Positions 1 to 5,033 of a stretch of 5,033 nucleotides of DNA are shown piece after piece. The translations under genes and the position numbers were made by a program. The notes under the pieces were generated by a model, which was given only the letters and a program-made list of their open reading frames with translations, did no database searches and had not been told where the DNA came from. The stretch is from the NCBI GenBank assembly GCA_022776785.1, contig JALFHA010000294.1, positions 1-5,033 of the forward strand. Direction: 5' to 3'. Positions within the stretch are counted from its first letter, which is position 1. The number at the start of each line of letters is the position of its first letter. Source of the DNA: Clostridiales bacterium. Lineage in GTDB: Bacteria > Bacillota > Clostridia > Christensenellales > Aristaeellaceae.

Positions 1-2808
1 GGTATTGTCGTCCTTGCAGTAATAGTCCACGTCAAAGTCCGCGACGTCGTAGTCGCCGCTCAGATCAAAATCCAGCACGAAAATCTTGGGAGACTGTCCG
101 GCAAGGTCGTCGGTTCCGTCAAGGCTCGTCGCCCGGTAGCAGAGGCGGTATCTCTGGCCGAAGCCATCGACGAACCTGTTTTCAATCCACATGGCCAGCC
201 CCATGTCGGAAACGCCTCTGTGCTGGCTCTGTGCAAACCGCATGGAGATGGGCAGGAACTTGACGTTGGTGTTCTCCGTCTCGCACAAGCGGATGATGGA
301 GGTTGGCTTGAGCTGCCCGTTCTGCGTCCGGTATTCATCTGTGCCTGCTCTGGCATAGACGTCCGGGTCGAGCAGGTAGCGGTCTGCCGCGGCGGCGGAG
401 CTGCTTTGCCCGGACTCCTCGATCGCGGCGAGCAGGACGGCGGTCTGCGTTCTGCTGCTACCCCTGGTGTCCGCCCAGTTGATATTGTAGATCGTCCAGC
501 TCTTTTTCAGCCAAAGGACAACCGCCTCGATGGTCACCCTCGCATACGCCTGGGCGTACACATAGAGTGGCGTACCCATGATGCAGTCAAACGAGGCGTA
601 GATTCTGCCGCGAATGCCGACGTATGCCCCTCGCGGAACGCCCAGCCCCATGGACGCGGAGACGTCAAGGAAGGGGGAGATGATGAAGGGGCTGGTGGTA
701 TCGCTCAGAGCGAAGTTGCGCCAGTCTTCAAATCTGCCCTTGATATCCACCTTGACGCCTATGTCAAAGCCCAGGTTGATGCCCGCGCCGAAATCAAGGC
801 CGATCAGGAAGGGCACGAAAGGAACGGGCTGGAATGTGACGCTGGCATTGAAGGACAGCAGCAGGCCGAAGCATAGATCGCCCTGAAACTCATTCCAGCC
901 GAAGTCGATTTCATCGTCATCGTCAATGGAGCCGTAGCGCAGTATGGCCATGATATAGGGAACGCACGAGCCGGTCATGCTGCCGACCACCCGCTGCTCG
1001 TTGAGCGTGGTGTAATCGTTGGCGATGCCCTTGAACATCTGCATGGCCCGCCCGGCGCCGTCCTCGCGGAGCTTCTTGTCATGAGCAATCCGTTTCTTCT
1101 GGGAGTCCGTGGCTGCAAAGGGCTGCTTTGCGTCCTCCCAGCGGTGGCCGATGTACACCGTGCCGTTCAGGTCGATATAGAAGTTGACGAGATAGCTGTC
1201 GCTGGCAATCGGCAGCTTGAATTGGGCGCCGCCGACGTAAGGCCAGTCCTTGGGCAGCGTGAAGCCGTAGTCGCCCATAAACAAATTGCTGCCGTTGCGG
1301 TCGATGGGGTTGGTCACGCGCGCCTTCCTGATGACGAAGGGGGTCAGCGTCTCCTCCTTCTGCTGTGCGCCGTCCTGCTCCCATGCGATGCGCACATAGA
1401 CGGGCGACTTGCGCAGGAAGTACTGGTTGGAGCAATAGCTTCCGAGCCTCTCATATGTGTATTCCGTTGTATGCTCCTCATCCTGCTTGGAATATCTGGG
1501 ATTCCCGGGGTCGAGCTTATACTGGATGGCGACTTTTTCCTTGTTCTTGTCGTCGATCTGGTAGAGCGTGACGGTGCACGGCCTGTCCGTATTGACGGTG
1601 AAGGACATGGTCGATGAGCTTTTGCTCTCCGGGGAGATGAAGATGCCGTTGTCTGTGCGCAGGATGTCCTCGCCCTCGTAGTTAGCCGCCACGATGTAGG
1701 GATTGCCGTCGTCCCGATCAAGCGCCACAGGGACGAAGCCGCCGCCCTGCGCCGTGATTTTGCCGGTAGACTGCGTGCGATAGCCCTCGGTGCGCACCCA
1801 CACGTCGATGGTTGCCTTGCCGTCATCGTCCGGGTCGAAGTCCGAGAAGCAGAAGATGGCGTAGCCGTGCTCGTTGGTTTGCTTGGGCTCGAGCTTCCGG
1901 GTCAGCTTTCCCTCGCCGTCGAGCACATGGATTTCCACATCAGCCCCCTCGAGCGGGCTGCCGTCCGGCCCGGCGACAGTGACGACGTACTCGCTCTTAG
2001 AGACGATGGTCACGTGCGTGTCGGCCCTGCGCAGCTTGCCGCTGCCGTTTTCCGCCGCGTCCAGCGCTGCCGCCCCGGCGGAGACGATCTGCTCCGTGCT
2101 TTCATGAAGCTGATCGATGACGGTCTCCATGGCAGTGAGCATCAGCTGCGTGGTGAAGTAATCGTTGAGCAGCTTCCCGAGGTTGGCCTTGTCGGTGAAA
2201 TCGTTCAGCCGCGTCTTCGCTTCCTGAAACAGCTCGGCCAGCTCTGTGAGGTATTCGTCCGTCTGGGCGGGGGTATATTTGCCGCCTTGGATAAAGCCGA
2301 CAAGCACATCCATGCGGTTGTAGCAGTAGGTCAGCTTCGTGGTGAGGAACTCGACCTCGGAATAGAGCTTCGAGGCGGAAAGCGAGTAGTCCTCGATGGT
2401 CTGCGCCGCCGTTTTCTGATCGTCGGTACTGAGATCGTCCTTGCACAGCAGGTACAGGCTCTGTATGTGGTTGGCCTGATGCACGAGCGCGCCCACATAG
2501 TCCGTGGTAAAGACGGAGAGGAAATCCACCGCATCGCCGATATCGCGGATTTCATCGATGTAACGGTCGGCAAGCGCGCTGATTTTGTCCGCGTCGGGCT
2601 GGGGGTATCCGTTGCCTGCGGCGCGCAGCATCACGCCGTTGCTCTGCGCGGCGACGGACAGCGCGTCGGGCAGGTCGAGCGCCTGCGGATAGCTGCGCTC
2701 GCCGCGCAGGGCGGCGATTTCCGCGCCGGTAATGGCCGACGCGCCCGCAGGCATGAGCAGACACGCAAGGAGCGTGAGCAGCAGCGCAAAACGGTAGAGC
2801 TTGTTCAT
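1..2808 (-). CDS. Large secreted protein of unknown function, N-terminal 936 residues (3' end outside window)
   Basis: I do not recognise a named family. The frame is open without a stop from the ATG at 2808 to the window edge. A perfect AGGAGG lies 9 bases upstream and fixes the start. Residues 1-25 form a signal peptide: K3 and R6, a Leu-rich core, then Ala-Ser-Ala before I26, so export with signal peptidase I cleavage is likely. Residues about 70-245 are predominantly helical and charged. Residues about 262-350 look like a beta-sandwich of the carboxypeptidase-regulatory or Ig-like type (VVTVAGPDGSPLEGADVEI, then TNEHGYA), containing an Asp-rich DxDxDG stretch at 325-330. Residues 350-560 appear beta-rich. 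Residues 637-775 are Gly- and aromatic-rich with alternating hydrophobic residues. The visible end (840-936) has short strand-like segments rich in Asp. No catalytic motif or anchor is visible. It follows the parvulin-like gene by 37 bases, so the two are probably co-transcribed. Coding status is near certain; function is unknown. Confidence 0.93.
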   Translation of the reverse strand, partial: MNKLYRFALLLTLLACLLMPAGASAITGAEIAALRGERSYPQALDLPDALSVAAQSNGVMLRAAGNGYPQPDADKISALADRYIDEIRDIGDAVDFLSVFTTDYVGALVHQANHIQSLYLLCKDDLSTDDQKTAAQTIEDYSLSASKLYSEVEFLTTKLTYCYNRMDVLVGFIQGGKYTPAQTDEYLTELAELFQEAKTRLNDFTDKANLGKLLNDYFTTQLMLTAMETVIDQLHESTEQIVSAGAAALDAAENGSGKLRRADTHVTIVSKSEYVVTVAGPDGSPLEGADVEIHVLDGEGKLTRKLEPKQTNEHGYAIFCFSDFDPDDDGKATIDVWVRTEGYRTQSTGKITAQGGGFVPVALDRDDGNPYIVAANYEGEDILRTDNGIFISPESKSSSTMSFTVNTDRPCTVTLYQIDDKNKEKVAIQYKLDPGNPRYSKQDEEHTTEYTYERLGSYCSNQYFLRKSPVYVRIAWEQDGAQQKEETLTPFVIRKARVTNPIDRNGSNLFMGDYGFTLPKDWPYVGGAQFKLPIASDSYLVNFYIDLNGTVYIGHRWEDAKQPFAATDSQKKRIAHDKKLREDGAGRAMQMFKGIANDYTTLNEQRVVGSMTGSCVPYIMAILRYGSIDDDDEIDFGWNEFQGDLCFGLLLSFNASVTFQPVPFVPFLIGLDFGAGINLGFDIGVKVDIKGRFEDWRNFALSDTTSPFIISPFLDVSASMGLGVPRGAYVGIRGRIYASFDCIMGTPLYVYAQAYARVTIEAVVLWLKKSWTIYNINWADTRGSSRTQTAVLLAAIEESGQSSSAAAADRYLLDPDVYARAGTDEYRTQNGQLKPTSIIRLCETENTNVKFLPISMRFAQSQHRGVSDMGLAMWIENRFVDGFGQRYRLCYRATSLDGTDDLAGQSPKIFVLDFDLSGDYDVADFDVDYYCKDDNT
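1759..2025 (-). other. Ig-like / carboxypeptidase-regulatory-like beta domain inside the large secreted protein
   Basis: Residues about 262-350 carry the usual pattern of these small beta-sandwich modules: a strand ending VVTV, a G-P-D-G turn, PLEGADVEIHV, then a TNEHGYA strand start and a final strand (IDVWVRTEGYRTQ). In known proteins this pattern belongs to CarboxypepD_reg, CNA-B-like or bacterial Ig-like folds that act as spacer or adhesion modules. The DPDDDG stretch at residues 325-330 resembles a DxDxDG calcium loop but lacks the usual hydrophobic residue two positions after the Gly. Assignment is by pattern only. Confidence 0.55.
2734..2808 (-). other. Signal peptide of the large secreted protein
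   Basis: Residues 1-25 begin MNKLYRF, continue with a run rich in Leu and Ala, and end in PAGASA. The Ala-Ser-Ala at 23-25 fits the signal peptidase I rule of small residues at -3 and -1. C16 lies in Leu-Leu-Ala-Cys, which partly resembles a lipobox. It is followed by more hydrophobic residues and a better AxA site, so I prefer a non-lipoprotein signal. Confidence 0.8.
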
Positions 2809-2817
2809 CAAGGGCAG

Positions 2818-2824
2818 CCTCCTT
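2818..2824 (-). promoter_or_regulatory. Ribosome binding site of the large secreted protein
   Basis: Read on the minus strand the sequence is AAGGAGG, a full Shine-Dalgarno match, ending 9 bases before the ATG at 2808. It decides the start of the downstream gene. It sits in the 37-base gap after the stop codon of the parvulin-like gene, consistent with translation from a shared transcript. Confidence 0.9.
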
Positions 2825-2845
2825 CGCAAATCCTTTTGCGGTTCA

Positions 2846-4165
2846 TCAGGTGAGATCCTCCGGCAGCGCAATCAGCTCCGGATGCGTCTCAATCTCGTAG
2901 TCCTTCTGCCAGATTTTGATTCTGTCCTGAAGGAGCTCGTATTTCTCCGCGAGCAGGGCCGCCTCGGCGACGGCCTCGCGCTGCTCCCCGGTCAGGGCCA
3001 CCGCCCCGGCCTTCGCATCGCTTGCGTATTCCACGATGTGGATGCCCAGCGACGTGGCAAACGGCTCGCTCACGTCGCCGATGTGCTCAAGCGCCATCGC
3101 CCGGTCTCGGAATTCCTCGGCGTAGAGGATGGAATCCTTGCAGACCAGATAGCCCTCCTCCGGGATTTCGGCCGCTTCGCCGGCGTATTGGGCTGCAATG
3201 TCCGCAAAGTTCTGCCCCTGCGCGAGCGCCTCGCGGATGGCGGCGATGTCCGCGCTGTAGTGCGCCATCATCTGCGCGATGAGGGCCTCGTGCTCCTGCT
3301 CCAGCGCCTCGTATGCCTCCTGCGCGGCGGCGTATTCCGCCTCCGCCCCGGTGGTGTCCTCCGCCAGCGCCGAAAGGCCGTAGAGCCGGTTGGACGCCGT
3401 CCGGATGCGTGCATCCGCCTCCTCGCGGGCGGTCTGGTTGTCCGTGAGCTTCTGCGCGATGTCCGCCGGGGCGGGCAGCATCAGCTGGCGGATATAGCGG
3501 TAGCCCTCAGGGATGTAGCAGCTCATCTGCCCGCCGTAGAGCACCTCCGTCTCAAAGGCGGCGACGTCGTTTGCATAGAGCTGGCGCGAGGGCTCCACGA
3601 GGTTCTCCTGATAGTAGGCGTTAAGCTCGGCATCGGTGAGCGGCTGCAGATCGCCGGCCACATAGTCGAGCAGCTTTTCCTCCATGAAGGCGGAAAGCGC
3701 CTGGCCGCGCGCATAGACGCGCGTGTAGCCGTTCAGCTCCATGAACATGTCGGCGTAGCGGTCGGCTTCCTCCTCCGTCTTGCCGTACTCCTGCGCAATC
3801 TGCGCCACGCAGACGGCGCGGGCCTGCGCATAAACCGCGTCAGCCAGCTCGTCAATGCGGGCGTTGTCCTCGTCGGTGAACATGCCCAGGCCGAATTCGT
3901 TGAACTTGTTTTCCATCACGCCCGAGGCGACGAAGCTGGTGATGACGCTGCTGCGCAGTCTGGCCGCGTCGCTGGACGTCAGCTCCGCGCCGGACTGCTC
4001 AAACAGGCTGACCGTCTGGTCGAAGTAGCGCTGCACCTCGCCCTGACGGTAGAGGCGCACGCCGACGCGCACGACGACGAGCTCCTCCTGCTGCGCCGCA
4101 GCACAGGCGAAGAACGCCACAACAAAGAAAACGTCCAAAAGAAAACAGGAAAGGAAGTGCTTCAT
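2846..4165 (-). CDS. Exported SurA/PrsA-like protein with an interrupted parvulin-type peptidyl-prolyl isomerase domain
   Basis: This 439-residue protein probably acts outside the membrane as a folding factor for secreted proteins. Residues 1-24 are a signal sequence (K2, H3, a Phe-rich core, Ala-rich end). Residues 29-50 (LVVVRVGVRLYRQGEVQRYF) match the start of a SurA N-terminal domain, and residues 50-215 are mostly helical, as in that chaperone fold. The parvulin-like domain spans about 222-380. Its first strand is YRYIRQLML. The second half has NFADIAAQYAG (319-329), a GYL turn (338-340), YAEEFRDRAMAL, and GDVSEPFATSLGIHIVEY (363-380). Residues 232-310 form a helical, coiled-coil-like insertion between the two parts. 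The first-strand His usual in active parvulins is Gln at 227, while H376 is kept, so catalysis is doubtful. The start is the ATG at 4165, with AAAGGGG 10 bases upstream and an in-frame stop at 4184-4186. It stops 37 bases before the next gene. Family is confident; activity and substrate are not. Confidence 0.9.
   Translation of the reverse strand: MKHFLSCFLLDVFFVVAFFACAAAQQEELVVVRVGVRLYRQGEVQRYFDQTVSLFEQSGAELTSSDAARLRSSVITSFVASGVMENKFNEFGLGMFTDEDNARIDELADAVYAQARAVCVAQIAQEYGKTEEEADRYADMFMELNGYTRVYARGQALSAFMEEKLLDYVAGDLQPLTDAELNAYYQENLVEPSRQLYANDVAAFETEVLYGGQMSCYIPEGYRYIRQLMLPAPADIAQKLTDNQTAREEADARIRTASNRLYGLSALAEDTTGAEAEYAAAQEAYEALEQEHEALIAQMMAHYSADIAAIREALAQGQNFADIAAQYAGEAAEIPEEGYLVCKDSILYAEEFRDRAMALEHIGDVSEPFATSLGIHIVEYASDAKAGAVALTGEQREAVAEAALLAEKYELLQDRIKIWQKDYEIETHPELIALPEDLT
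3236..3472 (-). other. Helical, coiled-coil-like insertion within the parvulin domain
   Basis: Residues about 232-310 separate the first parvulin strand (224-231) from the conserved remainder (from about 315). The segment is rich in Ala, Glu and Gln with few Gly or Pro, for example AEAEYAAAQEAYEALEQEHE at 274-293, which fits long paired helices. Canonical parvulin domains of about 90-100 residues have only a short loop here. It could hold partners, mediate dimerisation or be a structural spacer; the sequence does not decide. Confidence 0.65.
4094..4165 (-). other. Signal sequence of the parvulin-like protein, lipoprotein or signal peptidase I type unclear
   Basis: Residues 1-24 comprise K2 and H3, then a hydrophobic run rich in Phe, Val and Leu, ending FFACAAA. 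C21 could be a lipid-modified Cys, as in PrsA-like lipoproteins, but the preceding Phe-Phe-Ala is a poor lipobox. The alternative is cleavage after Ala-Ala-Ala at 22-24. D11 in the hydrophobic core is unusual. Confidence 0.65.
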
Positions 4166-4286
4166 GCGAACATATCCCCTTTTTCACGACATGATCTTGC
4201 TCAGTATGATACGGGCAGAGCGTAAGAAACCGTCCATCGCGCCCCGCCCTTGAAGAGGCTCGGCGATCAGGCGAAGCCAACGCCGG
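4166..4286 (-). other. Intergenic spacer between the M6-like peptidase and the parvulin-like gene
   Basis: This 121-base gap contains the ribosome binding site of the downstream gene. Just after the peptidase stop codon there are short GC-rich inverted matches (GGCG/CGCC), but no T-run follows, so I do not call a terminator. TATCAT and CATACT on the minus strand resemble -10 elements but have no convincing -35 at 16-18 bases. Whether the two genes share a transcript therefore stays open. Confidence 0.6.
4176..4182 (-). promoter_or_regulatory. Ribosome binding site of the parvulin-like gene
   Basis: The minus strand reads AAAGGGG here, 10 bases before the ATG at 4165. It is a partial Shine-Dalgarno match in an otherwise GC-rich spacer, and it supports the ATG at 4165 as the start. 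Confidence 0.7.
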
Positions 4287-5033
4287 TCAGGCTCTGGGCG
4301 AACCGCTGCGTATCGTTTCTCTGAGTCCAATCGCCGCCAGCAGCGCCGCGCAGGCGCACAGCAGACCCAGCCACAGCGCGAGGCTGGAGGTATCGCCCGT
4401 CTTCGGGATGTCCGGCTCGATGTAGCCCTCCACAATGGCGGTCATCGTGCCGTCGCGGCTCGCCTTGCCGGGGTCGAGCGTGACGCTGTACTGCCCGGAG
4501 GTCAGCGTCACGGGCTGCATGCCCAGCTTCAGAAAGGGCGAGCCCTTCGTTGTGCGCAGCGCTCCGCTGCCGGAGGCCAGAAGCGGGCTGATGCCGCGCT
4601 GCAGCCCGGCATGAACCAGCTCAGGATACTGCTCGGCCAGCAGCTGCGGGTCGTCGTAGAAATGCAGCGGCATGATGCCGTAATGCCCTTCCGTATTGTT
4701 GACGGTGTTGTCCCACCACGCCTTTTTCAGCACATGCTCGTCGACGCGCCAGACAACCAGACCGCCCTGAAAATCGTCCTTTGAATAGCGCAGCACATTC
4801 TTCGCCTGATACAGCAGCCCCTTGTCAAAGCCGCTGAACTGGCGGTTCTCCACCAGATAGTAAACCTCCGGGTCGTCCGTGGGAATCTTGCGAATGCCGT
4901 AATTCTTCGAGTCCGACGCGGGCGCGAGGCTGTATCGTCCGTTGAACTCAAGCGGCTGCGCTTCATAGAATTGAAGAAAGAGCTTTCCATATGCGTCGAT
5001 ATGCGTGGGCGTCGTGCCGGGGATCTCCCCCTT
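4287..5033 (-). CDS. M6-family (immune inhibitor A-like) surface metallopeptidase, C-terminal 248 residues (5' end outside window)
   Basis: The frame is open from the window edge to the TGA at 4287, giving 248 residues. GTTPTHIDAYGKLFL (6-20), YGIRKIP (45-51), YYLVENRQFSGFDKGL (58-73) and GGLVVWRVDEHV (90-101) follow the order of conserved blocks downstream of the zinc site in M6 peptidases, where the family usually has EYYLVENRQ and GLLIWHVDE. The HExxH zinc motif, signal peptide and propeptide would lie upstream and cannot be seen. Residues about 168-205 form a beta-rich linker. The protein ends with IPKTGD (209-214), a hydrophobic segment (218-237) and a tail with R238, R242 and R247. This arrangement fits a sortase signal with Ile in place of Leu, or simply a membrane anchor. 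M6 enzymes are secreted or surface zinc proteases that cut host or environmental proteins. The family call is strong; substrate and activity cannot be judged from this fragment. Confidence 0.88.
   Translation of the reverse strand, partial: KGEIPGTTPTHIDAYGKLFLQFYEAQPLEFNGRYSLAPASDSKNYGIRKIPTDDPEVYYLVENRQFSGFDKGLLYQAKNVLRYSKDDFQGGLVVWRVDEHVLKKAWWDNTVNNTEGHYGIMPLHFYDDPQLLAEQYPELVHAGLQRGISPLLASGSGALRTTKGSPFLKLGMQPVTLTSGQYSVTLDPGKASRDGTMTAIVEGYIEPDIPKTGDTSSLALWLGLLCACAALLAAIGLRETIRSGSPRA
4290..4409 (-). other. C-terminal surface-anchor signal (IPKTG, hydrophobic segment, basic tail)
   Basis: Residues 209-213 of the visible fragment read IPKTG, a one-residue variant of LPXTG. They are followed by D214, a Ser/Thr turn, about 20 hydrophobic residues (218-237) and a tail with three Arg. 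This is the classic three-part order of sortase substrates in Gram-positive bacteria. No sortase gene is in the window, so covalent anchoring is an inference; a simple transmembrane tail is the alternative. Confidence 0.7.

Noticed and set aside
220..876. Plus-strand open frame of 218 codons
   Set aside because: It is antisense to the large secreted protein, with a composition typical of a shadow frame and no ribosome binding site recognised.
1798..1842. EF-hand or dockerin-like calcium loop (DPDDDG) in the large secreted protein
   Set aside because: Only a single DxDxDG-like run is present. The hydrophobic residue expected two positions after the Gly is Ala and there is no second loop, so it is noted within the beta domain rather than called as a calcium-binding repeat.
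1867..2853. Plus-strand open frame of 328 codons opposite the N-terminal third of the large secreted protein
   Set aside because: The minus-strand frame has a signal peptide, a strong ribosome binding site and continuous coding for 936 codons. The plus-strand product has no domain or plausible start signal.
2801..4225. Plus-strand open frame of 474 codons opposite the parvulin-like gene
   Set aside because: It is antisense to a gene with clear family motifs, starts at a TTG, and its product is rich in Leu, Val, Arg and Gly with no recognisable domain, as expected for a mirror frame in GC-rich DNA.
4174..4240. Possible promoter upstream of the parvulin-like gene (TATCAT or CATACT as -10)
   Set aside because: No -35 element resembling TTGACA lies at a 16-18 base spacing, and there is no extended -10 TGn; support is too weak for a feature.
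4255..4290. Possible terminator after the M6-like peptidase gene
   Set aside because: Short GGCG/CGCC pairing can be drawn, but the stem is only about four base pairs and is not followed by a T-run on the minus strand.

Overview
The window is a GC-rich (about 60% by eye) piece of bacterial chromosome carrying three consecutive genes, all on the minus strand and all for exported or surface proteins. In transcription order (right to left) they are: the C-terminal part of an M6-type (immune inhibitor A-like) metallopeptidase ending in a PKTG-type cell-wall or membrane anchor; a complete 439-residue exported foldase-like protein with SurA/PrsA-type parvulin architecture; and the first 936 residues of a very large secreted protein of unknown function. 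The first and third genes run off the window edges.

The host is probably a Gram-positive, GC-rich member of the Firmicutes (Clostridia/Oscillospirales- or Christensenellales-like). The grounds are the IPKTG-plus-hydrophobic-tail C-terminus typical of monoderm surface proteins, the M6 peptidase, the SurA_N/parvulin protein of clostridial style, and strong purine-rich ribosome binding sites. This is an inference from protein character; no rRNA or marker gene is present.

Layout: 4287-5033 holds the peptidase C-terminus. 4166-4286 is a 121-base spacer with a ribosome binding site but no clear promoter or terminator. 2846-4165 is the parvulin-type protein. 2809-2845 is a 37-base spacer with a perfect AGGAGG. 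1-2808 is the large secreted protein. The tight spacing between the second and third genes suggests co-transcription. The peptidase could be part of the same unit or an upstream neighbour.

A plausible but unproven joint role is that the parvulin-like protein helps fold the large secreted protein or the surface peptidase outside the membrane. I see no mobile element, CRISPR array, tRNA, rRNA or riboswitch. The long plus-strand open frames are antisense shadows of these genes. I see no clear evidence of a novel system; the most distinctive items are the large unrecognised secreted protein and the degenerate, interrupted parvulin domain.
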